From: Hydractinia symbiolongicarpus
Taxonomy: Eukaryota; Cnidaria; Hydrozoa; Anthoathecata; Hydractiniidae
Direction: 5' to 3'
NCBI RefSeq assembly: GCF_029227915.1
Contig: NC_079879.1
Coordinates: 23,204,501-23,268,500, forward strand
Length of the DNA stretch: 64,000 nt
In this document: positions 45,900 through 55,104 of the stretch, piece by piece
Layout: each line of letters starts with the position of its first letter
How positions within the stretch are numbered: position 1 is the first letter of the stretch
Made by a program: the position numbers and the translations under genes
The notes under the pieces: generated by a model
What the model was told of the DNA's origin: nothing
The model's database searches: none
The model's input: the letters and a program-made list of their open reading frames with translations, nothing else

Positions 45900-46455
45900 T
45901 TATTCTATCAGAATGCACATGGTTACATTGAAAAACGTGACATTTTTTTCATGGTGATATACGTCCGTTAGCATGAACTCTAGACGGTCCGTGGAGCCCT
46001 TTAGTGGAAGGTAGACAGGGTAGCAAAACTCCAGATTAACATATCCCCTTAAGCGTTCAACTCCCTGGTGGGAAGTAAGGCCAGAATTTTGGATTTTTTG
46101 CCATCATGGTATGTATCGGTTCTATATAGGGCGTCGTAGTCACTCTTCATAAAATACTTTTTGCGGGGTCATAGGGTAGGTGCAAGAGCTCTTGCAGGGG
46201 CTTATGAATCACCACCGAGTACCCGTCACGGACACGGAGCCTACAATATCCATTTTTTAGCACAAATTGTTTGATCTTGTCCTCTGACTGGCTGTTGACA
46301 ATTGCTGCAATGTCCTCGATCCTTTACAATCCATTCATACTCTCGATACGAGTCACCCTCTAATCAGATCCCACTTTCCTGATCGTAATGTGCCATTACT
46401 GCTGTATAGGTTCAACCATCCGGGCCTGATGGATATCGATCTCAGAGCTGTACAA
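45900..46455 (-). pseudogene. Penton-base-like minor capsid ORF, broken
   Basis: The readable part is EDIAAIVNSQSEDKIKQFV, then GYSVVIHKPLQELLHL, and after frameshifts a C-terminal block with GYVNLEFCYPVY and FMLTDVYHHE. Its stop is two bases before the ATG of the following gene. An amphipathic N-terminal region, the GYxVxxxKxLxxLL pattern and a terminal beta-rich block are like small penton-type proteins of Polintons as I remember them, so this is a tentative call. Confidence 0.4.
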
Positions 46456-46539
46456 GTGTCTTGCCCAAGGTAATCCTCAAATATACTAGGTTTATCTATA
46501 TCGGTGATGTACAGTTGTTTCATATTCTTTTGTTTGAAT

Positions 46540-47169
46540 ATATACTAATCCCTCGGCAAAGTATAAAAGTAACAGAGGAGAATGGCCACTTGGTGCTACA
46601 AATTCGGAGCACCAGGACCTGCACGTGTCTACAGACTCACGTATTTCCGTCCTCTTTCCGAGGTTCACAAAATATGCCATCAGAGTTCCAACGACCTACC
46701 TTGATTACCCTGTTTAACAGAGTTGGAAAGGGCAGGCGCTGGACTATTGGAACATTCAGGTTAATTTCGCTACCCGTTGCGCAAAAGCAGGCTAGGCATC
46801 TGTACCAAGCACATGGTGAGTTCCGTGCCCCTCATCAACTCAATATTCAAATTCCATGTCTATTACCACATGCGTCGTATCCTGGCTAGGATGAAAGTAC
46901 CCATGCCCTATGATGATGGCTTCCCACAGTACAAAAATTCCTACTCAACCTCCGGATACGCCCAAATATGTCGCGAATACGGTGTGGATGCCAATGCTTT
47001 GTACAAGGCTAAGGCTGTCATGTCGTCATTGATCCATACCTCCCAGGCCCACAACATTGACCCCATACCTGAACAATCCCCACAAAATCAACACGAGGAT
47101 ACCAAGATTATGGTTATGATTAAAACATGCGTGGGGATCATCCTGGCCTATATTTGGTTAAAACGATAG
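46540..47169 (+). pseudogene. Element ORF with C-terminal membrane anchor, frameshifted
   Basis: An upstream frame (about 46540-46720) reads HVSTDSRISVLFPRFTKYA and VPTTYLDYP. It is broken by stops, then continues in a second frame from about 46850 as MRRILARMKVPMPYDDGFPQ, ICREYGVDANALYKAK and a C-terminal hydrophobic span (MIKTCVGIILAYIWL) before the stop. I do not recognise a domain. It is the only gene in this part read from the plus strand, and it converges on the minus-strand ORF after 47169. Confidence 0.5.
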
Positions 47170-47172
47170 GCC

Positions 47173-47643
47173 TTATTTCACGTATAGCACGACAAGGCCG
47201 GCTACCGCTGCGATGGCCATATACAGATGTTTTGCGGCATATCCAACGATTGTTGGTGCTGCCCTCAGGAGGAAGGAGACTATGGTGCCGATGACTACAG
47301 GCAATGCAACGCCAGCCTTGCCCGCTAGGTATTTCAGGAAGTTCCCAAGTCTTTCAAGGTGCTTCTCCACAAAACTTTTTTCGTCACCTCCTGCGGCACT
47401 TCCTCTTGCGGCACCTGCAGCGGCACCTCCTCTTCCCGTAACTGATAGTACAATGGTGCTTATCAATGGTTCAATAGCGATGACTATACTGGCTATGGTT
47501 ATACTTTGCTCCTTAAAGAGAATCTTAAGTTTCTCGAGCAAGGATGTGTCATCCTTGGCAATTTTCGTTAGCATATCCTTGATGGAACTCAGCTGGCTAT
47601 AAATCTGTAGTATTTGCGTTTCCTCCGATTCCTCGGCGGTCTC
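47173..47643 (-). CDS. Multi-span hydrophobic element ORF
   Basis: 133 aa from the Met at 47574; the open frame goes further upstream to about 47643 (ETAEESEETQILQIYSQ). It has a hydrophobic segment (IASIVIAIEPLISTIVL), a Gly/Ala linker (GRGGAAAGAARGSAAGG), a charged amphipathic helix (EKHLERLGNFLKYLAGK) and two more hydrophobic spans to the C-terminus. It is probably a virion or membrane component; lytic activity cannot be shown. The last codon lies 4 bases from the end of the converging gene. Confidence 0.55.
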   Translation of the reverse strand, partial: ETAEESEETQILQIYSQLSSIKDMLTKIAKDDTSLLEKLKILFKEQSITIASIVIAIEPLISTIVLSVTGRGGAAAGAARGSAAGGDEKSFVEKHLERLGNFLKYLAGKAGVALPVVIGTIVSFLLRAAPTIVGYAAKHLYMAIAAVAGLVVLYVK

Positions 47644-47690
47644 CTTTAAATTACTTTTAATTTAATTAAACTACCGTTCCTCAAGCTCTT

Positions 47691-48300
47691 TCAATCTATC
47701 CCCCACCGTTCTAATAGGGTCTGCCTTGCCTGCAGTACCTCCAGGGCGCCCCTAATAGTTTGTGATATCTGATGGAGTCCATTTATCTCACGTTCATCAA
47801 GGCCTTCGATATTCCACCCCAAAGCATATTCTTGAATAAGTCTTTCCGACTCGTCTATGAAAATCCTTGCATTTCTAATCCCATCCAATGAATCCATTTT
47901 GAAATGTTCCCCCTTTTGTATAAGTTTCTGGGCCCTTGCCATACCCCCCTTGTTGGGTGATCCGGTAGTATAATCTTCAAAACCCATAGCCCTCACGATA
48001 TCTACCTTCAAATTTTTTACGACAGTATGGGGGGCCAGGAAGCCTGTACGATCTTGCCACATTATCTTTTCAGTAATATCCTCCCCTTTAAAAAAAACAC
48101 AATTTTCCTCCATACTAAAATTAGGATAATTTTTCATGGATAGTGTTCCGATTCCCGGAACATCCCTAATATGCGTGTATAGATCATCGACTTTTGATTT
48201 TAAAATTCCCCACCTGGCATCGCCCACTGGAATGCCATGATCCTCTCCCTGCTGATGTCCCGATGTTGAAGTTCCTGGTGTTCCAGGTAGCTGCGTTGAT
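47691..48300 (-). CDS. 178-aa element ORF, N-terminus truncated by a repeat
   Basis: The Met at 48227 gives an unbroken 178-aa frame with charged helices (EITEKIMWQDRTGF region, KGGMARAQKLIQKGE, LHQISQTIRGALEVLQARQ). The same frame runs upstream through a Pro/Gly/Ser stretch (PGTPGTSTSGHQQGE) up to about 48300, where the hairpin-tail repeat (48323-48358) and other unrelated sequence begin. The original N-terminus therefore seems lost. No known domain. Confidence 0.5.
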
Positions 48301-48322
48301 TGTTATATATCCTCCTTATCCT

Positions 48323-48358
48323 TATGTTAATGATGAACAAAGTAGTTCTTCTTCAATA
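48323..48358. repeat. Copy of the tRNA-hairpin tail inside the Polinton-like element
   Basis: TATGTTAATGATGAACAAAG and onward, 36 bp, matches 37422-37457 with a single mismatch. A further TAAATATTCACCTATAT at about 48451-48467 also occurs just left of the hairpin (about 37283-37299). The tRNA-like core is absent here. Confidence 0.75.
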
Positions 48359-48547
48359 TGAATTACACACTTTATACTCACCCGTCACGATCAGAGGTCT
48401 GATCGGGGTGAAGCATTCTTTGTTGAGAATGAAATACGGATGTGCTATGATAAATATTCACCTATATCGATGTTCTTTCATCTGTAAAATCATATCCTGG
48501 ATTTCAGCCATTTATTTACAACACTTTCATCCATAAAATAAACAACA

Positions 48548-49748
48548 ATGAATACATATGAAAATTTGATGGATCCCTATGTAGAAACCAAGCAGCTACT
48601 GGGCATTAAAGGACGTCGGCAACGTGTCCAGATCTCGCATACACCATCAACCATCAACCAGAACAAGGACCTGTACGATCCCTAGTAGTCTCAAACTCCT
48701 ATTTCATTTGGCAATAACAGGAACAAATACAACGCGCACGATCGTGTCGAACATAGGCAAAAGTCTGGTGAAAAACCTACGTGTTACCCTAAATGGTAAA
48801 AAGGTCCAAAACATATTGGATTACAATATCCTAGCCGTATATCGGGACTTGTGGTTGCCAAAATTTGACCGTGATAACAACCTTGTTTTAGAGGGCATTA
48901 ATCCCAACGAAGGGACCATTAGGGCTTTACAGGTAAGTGCCAGTGGGCACGTGGGGACAGATGAAGAAAAGGCCATTGCTGCGGCCTATGGGAACACGTT
49001 TTCCATACCCATTGGAAAGATGTTTGATTTGACCCGGGATCTACCATTTTACCCAGCAGGACTATACGACCGGTTACAATTTATAGTCAATTTCGCGCCT
49101 TACGGTGACGTTATCAAAGATGCAGGGACGGCAGCCTCAGGGTCTACGGCAGCCAAGGCGGCTGATGCTGCCTGCAAGATTACGAATATAAGGCTCGAAT
49201 TTGACAAAATCACTCATGAAAGCCTGGCAAGTGCCATGATATCCCGGTATGCAATATTGGCCTTGCCCTATGAAAGAGTACTTAGAATACAACCTCCAGA
49301 TTGATTCTCCCTCCAAGTCGTTTAAAGGGGTCCTGCTATTACTCCCAGGAAAGTGAAGCCCTATGCCGGCGTCAATGAAAATTTTTACAACCCAAAAATT
49401 GAAAATATCAGCATTACGGTTGAGGGAGAGCCCAACAAATTATGCAGCCATGATATGCTTCTGAAGGATCACCTTGAACAGATCGTCAACATCTTTGGAG
49501 CTCACGACTCAAGTGTCACGATAGAACAGTTTTTTAACGAAAGGTGTGCCCTGTTTGTGGACTTCCAGACCTTCCCGGACGATATACTACATGGTAGCGA
49601 TACACCTCTGCAACGCTTGAGTGATGGTATAACCCTCCACATCACTAAGGAAGCTGACGGAACCTGTGAATTTAAGTGCTACGTATACCTCCTGCAAGAC
49701 GCTCAGATGAATATCCTGGGTGGTAGGCTGGACTGTGTGGATTATTGA
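48548..49748 (+). pseudogene. Major capsid protein (double jelly-roll type), frameshifted
   Basis: Starts at ATG 48548. Three blocks in different frames (48548-48682, about 48690-49304, 49353-49748) cover about 400 aa. The first ends in tandem stops (TAGTAG), the second in TGA after PPD, with a base change of frame each time. Block two carries NIGKSLVKNLRVTLNGKKV and YNILAVYRDLWLP; block three ends LGGRLDCVDY. Size, order and sequence style match Polinton/adintovirus capsid proteins. It would have built an icosahedral shell; here it is dead. Confidence 0.8.
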
Positions 49749-49762
49749 TGAAATAAAAAAAT

Positions 49763-50233
49763 ATGGTGACAATAGCTATTATTGTGGCTGGAGCTGCAAT
49801 AAATGCTCTCGCATTCAGCGGGACTAACCTCTTGTTTTCTAAACTTGAGGGGCATGGGGAGACGGAACGGAAACGGCACGATGAGGCTGTTGAAAATCTC
49901 AATGCAGCTCAGGCGGAATGGATACGAAAACGGCAAGCTAAATTGGACTGGTTTGATGAGCAGAGGGAATTACAACTCAAAGCGGGTAAAAGCCTGAGAG
50001 AATTAAATCATACTATGTATCAGTATTTCATCGCTTCAAGCAAAAAAGCCCCGCAGTTAAAGGATTTCTATTATCCCTCAAAAAACCAACAAAATGGTGA
50101 GTTAACGTTCGTCCTTGGCTCATTGTCTGTACTACGTTTCATCGTATCTGAATCGTACCCTGTTATTTACGTGCATTTCAAAATTTTCCCAGGTATAGCC
50201 TTCCGAGAATTGTGCCTGGATATGGTCCTATAG
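49763..50233 (+). CDS. Element ORF with N-terminal membrane span and coiled coil
   Basis: Follows the capsid gene by 14 bases on the same strand. A hydrophobic N-terminus (TIAIIVAGAAINALAF) comes before a long charged helix (RKRHDEAVENLNAAQAEWI, KRQAKLDWFDEQREL) and a C-terminal part that changes in character after about residue 112, perhaps by frameshift. I recall similar anonymous proteins next to capsid genes in cnidarian Polintons. Function unknown, possibly a virion membrane or scaffold protein. Confidence 0.6.
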   Translation: MVTIAIIVAGAAINALAFSGTNLLFSKLEGHGETERKRHDEAVENLNAAQAEWIRKRQAKLDWFDEQRELQLKAGKSLRELNHTMYQYFIASSKKAPQLKDFYYPSKNQQNGELTFVLGSLSVLRFIVSESYPVIYVHFKIFPGIAFRELCLDMVL

Positions 50234-50447
50234 CATAATTATCAATTCGTATAGTGGCTGCATATAGATACGACGTTCGCTGTGGCCCTTTGAAATTCTC
50301 CTTAGATCAAGGCAGGGAATGCATGTTTTTGTTAGTTGGCCTTTGCCACTTGTCTTGAACTGGTTCAAGGGGAGGGATTTTGAACATCCATTTTTTCTCT
50401 TCCATATTTCTATATCTCAGTGAGACATAGAAATAATATTATGCGCT

Positions 50448-50684
50448 CTAATTCGGAGATATCAGGGACTTCTTATACCACCCTTGTTTTATAGCATATT
50501 CGTCGAACAAAATCGCCGCACTCATATAGCCGGCAAGTTTAAGACCGTCCTTCATATCCATCTTAGCACCCGGTCTGGAACCCCCCAACGCCTTTTTATC
50601 GCCCATAGCTATGAGAATAGTATAGGATACCAGCCTAACAGATTCCCACAAGGTGTCAAAAATCATGGTTTCTTTAGGACCCAT
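50448..50684 (-). CDS. 78-aa element ORF, unknown
   Basis: Intact from ATG to stop. A start of MGPKETMIFDTLWESVRLV, a basic middle (GDKKALGGSRPGAKMDMK) and a weakly hydrophobic helix (LKLAGYMSAAILFDEYA). It is of the size and style of small structural proteins and sits with two similar small minus-strand ORFs. Confidence 0.5.
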   Translation of the reverse strand: MGPKETMIFDTLWESVRLVSYTILIAMGDKKALGGSRPGAKMDMKDGLKLAGYMSAAILFDEYAIKQGWYKKSLISPN

Positions 50685-50828
50685 ATTTCATCATGTTTGC
50701 TTGCCATTTATTAAGTATTATTTTTTTTTGAAAAAATTCATTGCATACTGGGGATAGGCTGAGTTTTGTCATGTTTGCCCTGTTGGGGCTCTGGTGCGGA
50801 GTTTTGGGGTTTGTTGGATTCCCCATTT

Positions 50829-51101
50829 TTACACCCTGCTAAACATATACCAGACACCAACTCCTATAGCAATCACGGCTATCGCTCCAACTCCATAGAT
50901 GTGGACACTGTCCATCGACCGTACGGTACTGGCCCCAGAAGAAGCTTTGACTGCAGGCTCTACAGTACCCTCTTGTTGCTTCATTTCTTCCTTCCTCTTC
51001 TTCATCAGTGCCGCTAGCTTGTGTCCCTCCGCAACTCTTCCCGGATACTTCGGTGGTTTTGTAATGACCATCTCCTCTTGTTTTTGTACCTCTTCACTCA
51101 T
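50829..51101 (-). CDS. 90-aa tail-anchored element ORF
   Basis: Intact frame. A Lys/Glu-rich N-terminal two-thirds (LAALMKKRKEEMKQQEG) is followed by one hydrophobic C-terminal span (IYGVGAIAVIAIGVGVWYMF), i.e. a tail-anchored topology. Function unknown; likely a membrane or inner-capsid protein. Confidence 0.55.
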   Translation of the reverse strand: MSEEVQKQEEMVITKPPKYPGRVAEGHKLAALMKKRKEEMKQQEGTVEPAVKASSGASTVRSMDSVHIYGVGAIAVIAIGVGVWYMFSRV

Positions 51102-51311
51102 TTTATTATAACACAGTCTCCTCCTCCACCACAGTATCCGCCTCCTTCACCACCAACTCCTTCTGTTTTTTCCTGCTTATATGCCGGGCCGTATGGCCTG
51201 CTACAAGCAAAGGTACTAAACACCTCCCAATGGTACAGTACACCATGAGATATACCCGACATCTGTCATAGAGTCTCGGATTATAGGGACTATAATTCCA
51301 ATCAAATTTGC

Positions 51312-51683
51312 TTACAAGTTAACCACGTGGGTAGACAGTGCCCTTGCCGTCTTCTCACTCTTCTCCTGAAGTTGCCGTTGCACATACTTGGTATGGACCT
51401 TGTCGATAGCCTCATCGGGAGCCTTGTTAACAAACCCCTCGGTACATTTTTTTGGCAAAAGGTGCCCTTTACCTTTGCGAAGGGCCTCTTTTAAAGCCTG
51501 ACGCTTATCGATAGGTTTCTCTATCCGCTTATAGGTTTCTGCAGAGGCGTTGTCGAATACTTGTGCAATATCAGACATTCTCTTTATTATACGTCTGTAT
51601 CTTAGGAAGCAAAATGCGATCATGGCACAGGGTAGGATCATAGCGACTGGTGTGCACACCTCTATTTTATTCTCCTGTAGCAT
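51312..51683 (-). CDS. 123-aa membrane-anchored element ORF overlapping the polymerase end
   Basis: The ATG at 51683 overlaps the polymerase C-terminus by 22 bases in another frame. One hydrophobic span near the N-terminus (VAMILPCAMIAFCFLRY) is followed by a basic helical tail (KRQALKEALRKGKGHLLPK). No domain recognised. Intact although the polymerase before it is broken. Confidence 0.55.
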   Translation of the reverse strand: MLQENKIEVCTPVAMILPCAMIAFCFLRYRRIIKRMSDIAQVFDNASAETYKRIEKPIDKRQALKEALRKGKGHLLPKKCTEGFVNKAPDEAIDKVHTKYVQRQLQEKSEKTARALSTHVVNL

Positions 51684-53850
51684 CTGGCAAGCGTCGTAAT
51701 CTGGTCCGGTTGTACGATACGTTTGTCATCTGCCCTGTTGACTGCCAACTTGTTAACCTCTTGCGTGTGTACTTTATGACCCTTATTTTTGATCAAGATC
51801 TGGCTCTTGTAGACGTGAACGCCCTCTTCCAGGCATCGCCGATAGTCGTCGAAGGTGATGGATTTTTTGGTAAATTGTGATAAATATAGCCCCCTAGCCG
51901 CGGCTGTTGGTTGAATCGGATCACTCTGTGCACTTTCTTGAGCTCAAGCCCATGTTTTATAGCCTAGTGAAGGACCCTAATATGTACCACGTATCTAAGC
52001 TTATGCTCTAAGTTCGGTATCAATTTGTCGACCTTATGGACCGTCCTTCGTTCAGGCAGGAACGGCAGCTCATTATGCTTGTCGTGAAGGGCCTCTGGGT
52101 ACTCAAGATCTACCTCTAAAATATACGCGTGCCTATTGTCCTCAACGAGCTTCCACATCCGCCTTTCAGTGAATGCCTCGACGTTCGATACCTATTTAAA
52201 ACCATATGTTGGTAGGTCCTAACGCATCGCCCACCCGTATAGGTTATTGGCATCTAGATATTGCAGGTAGGAGGACTCGTTATCCCGGTTATACTGGTCC
52301 CCTATATACTTGTTATTGGCCTTGGCATACCGTTGTACGGCCTCCGTTATACCCCCTATTATACCCTTCTCGAACATCAATAGCATATCGGGATCGGCGA
52401 GGAGCTCCAACCTAATTCCGGTAAATTCCAGGCTGCTTTCCAAGCTAATCCGGGTGCGGAGTAGAAATGGGTTATAGTTGTCCAAGCAGACACCTCGAAA
52501 TGTCTCGAGGACGTCGGCCAACAGCAGTACGTCTATGCTCAAGAAGATGTCATGGTATTCCTCTATAGTGACGTTATCACCCTCTGGGGTAATACTTCTT
52601 TTGCGTATGCATAGTCCCTGTCACTTATGCCCTTCATATTCAGCTTGCTGCAAAAGGTCTTCTTGGGAGGTAGCTCCGACTCCTCAATTCGCTGCCATCT
52701 ATCTATGTACTCATATGGGTACACGCCTTTTCTCAGCATCATCCTGAAGACATCATCCTTGTCGATAAATTTGGCCATAGACGGCACATTTGCCGTTACC
52801 CTGTCCCGATGAAGCTTCTTGGTGGTACTCGAGTCGCAATCTTTGCACCAAAAACTTGCTATGTACTTGGCGTCCATGCGCCGGAATTCCAGGCATGTAT
52901 CTACACAATGCTTACACTTCATATCTGCGGCGTTTGTACCAATGAGGTTGCTTGCCAACTTGTCTAACGAGAATGCCATAAATTGACAGGAATCTACGAA
53001 CCTAATCTCTATAGTCTTATAGGTGTCGGCATCACCATATCCCATACCTCCAAGGGGTACCTTGATTTTGACATTAAAATTGATATATTTTTCAACATTT
53101 TCAGCTATACATCCAATGTCTTAGGTGTGGTATTTTTCACCCAGTTCCCGGATAAACAGCATCATACCCGACAAGTTGTGCAAGATGACGGGGATGTGAC
53201 TTGGTATCTTGTAGTTGAGGTTAGCTGTTATGCACCTCTATATTTCCCTGTATAGTAGCAATGGTCCCTGACTTTACGGTTATTCTTGCTGTCATCGAAG
53301 GGTTTCAAACATATATGACATTTCGATGCCTCGTCATGTTCTCTTTATAGGACCTCTGTTAGGGGCTTCATGTCCTGCTGCGGGTGTGTGTTGTAGAGAC
53401 GTTTCACCTCATCCTTCAGGTGATTCACGAACTTTGTCACACAGTCCTCACCTCTGTAGACTGTTAGAGGAACTGGTACATCCCCATAGGCCAAGGTTGT
53501 ATATATACACTAGCTGGATGGTACATGCTTGCTTAGCCTTTTCGTCTTGGTATTCCTGGCATCTTCCACCGGCACCAGCAGGCTCTCTCCAAAATTGCAT
53601 AGATGGCAAATGGTACTTTGAATTGCTGCTGGCCATCCCTATAATATAGCCAATTTTCAGACTCTGTTGGCATTGTGATCTTAACTGCCTTCATGATCGA
53701 TGCAGTGCCTATAATGCTTGTCCCTCGATTCAATTGTTGGAAAACCATGCAAACAATTCTGGCAGAAGTGCATTGCGTTCCTATTCTCCGAAATCTCCTT
53801 GTCCAGGATTTTTTGGTAACAATTTCTGGCTCAGACTCTTAATGTTGAAA
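51662..53850 (-). pseudogene. Protein-primed-type DNA polymerase B, frameshifted and lacking the palm core
   Basis: Read on the minus strand. It starts with a C2H2-like finger (FCQNCLHGF, then HYRHC) at about 53790-53700, then the start of the exonuclease domain (KVPFAIYA) and a Cys/His cluster (CHICLKPF, DHCYYTGKYRG) at about 53325-53225. The exonuclease remainder is at 53045-52563, and motif A (YLDANNLYGWAM) ends near 52220. HNELPFLPERR and the YVVH block follow to 51964. The next sequence (LKKVHRVIRFNQ) jumps within about 50 bp to the far C-terminus (YRRCLEEGVHVYKSQ, VHTQEVNKLAVNRADDKRI). Palm motifs B and C (DTD) are gone. Several frameshifts and stops also occur. It would have replicated the element; it cannot now. 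Confidence 0.85.
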
Positions 53851-55104
53851 CAAACTTAAAAAAACCTTTTAGTTGGTATGCAATAATTACTATAAATACT
53901 TCAAATTTTTACCAAAACAAAATCATTCAAAAACAGATATCATTAACTACATTATTACACGTTTTTGTGTCCATCTGGATAGGATTGTAATAAGTATATA
54001 TTCTTAGTCATGTTCGCCATGTTGGTAGAATCACAAACATTTTTCAAGTCTATCATCAAGACAACTTCTTTAGTGAAAATGTGAAAAACTTTTGTCATTT
54101 CATCCATTAAATAAAGCCATGCCTTTTTCTTATTCGAATTGTATATAATTAGCACCATTTCCAGGAATTATTTCGATACGAGGCTCGAGATTTTACACCA
54201 AAACATCATAAAGTCTTGTCAAAGTTTTCCTCCCAAAACTAGTTTCATGTTCACACTTGCTACCAAAGCAATAGAAAGCAATTGTGTATCTTACTTTAAG
54301 ATCAATGGAATTAAAAGTAAACAGATGTACCTGAAAGCGTAGTCATCAAGTTAATGCTATTATTTTTGTAAAGTCAAAGCCAGTTGAAATAAGGAAATCT
54401 CAGCCTATCTTGCCGAGATTGTTATATGCAACGGTCAACGATTAAAATAAACAATTGTCTTTGTAAGGTGAACTTTCTCTCGGCCTATAGAAAACTGCCG
54501 TAAATTTACCCAAAGTCGGCGAAAAGCACTCCACAGTCGGCGAGATTTGCTTCTCGCCGACTTTACCAAATTTTACGGTAGCCTATGGAGTCTCTTGGAA
54601 CAGGCCTGAAGTATGAAATAGGAAAAATTATAAATCGGTACCGTAGCACTAGGAAAAATCTTACAGACTCGACAAAGAACCGTGAAGGAGACACTGCTAC
54701 AACATAATATAAAAAAGTGAAGTGAAAACGGAATCTAATTGTAACGATTCTAGAAAGCGCGGGAAGGCTAAATTTCTCCTTAGGCGAGTGCCGAGTTAGC
54801 CAATGTGTGAATCCGCCCCTGACAACGTTAACCAATCAGATAGGTGGAACAATCAATCGCTGCTGAAAAAACTGCCTTAAAAACACTGTACAAATAACAA
54901 GACAACACAAGATAACGGATACTACTTGCAGAGTGGCATGTCTAGTGATAACTGCTTTCGCAGGACGAAAAGAAGTGCCTGACCCGCGGTGGTAGAAGCC
55001 GACCCGTTTTGACCATTCTCGATTATTCAAAACCTCGAGGGGCAACAAATTTGGGATAACACGGGTCGGATCATGATGATAATATTTTGCTTTCGTTTTT
55101 CGGA
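53851..55104. other. Spacer between the Polinton-like element and CHMP7
   Basis: No gene seen. Around 54505-54570 AGTCGGCGA motifs occur in both orientations, forming a short hairpin-prone patch. CCTATGGAGTCTCTTGGAACAGGCCTGAAGTATGA at about 54581 repeats the start of a dispersed repeat found at 55850. Confidence 0.4.

Larger units (their letters stand above)
43465..53850. mobile_element. Decayed Polinton/Maverick-like (adintovirus-like) element
   Basis: A roughly 10-kb block, richer in GC than its flanks, of closely packed intronless ORFs on both strands. It contains a major capsid gene (48548-49748), a penton-like ORF (45900-46455), a type B DNA polymerase with viral-type N-terminal zinc finger (51662-53850) and about ten small ORFs, several with one membrane segment. 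Start and stop codons overlap by 1-22 bases in several places. I do not find a retroviral-type integrase, packaging ATPase or cysteine protease, and no terminal inverted repeats were identified. Several genes have stops or frameshifts, so it is an immobile fossil. The Polinton assignment rests on the polymerase and capsid. Confidence 0.85.
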
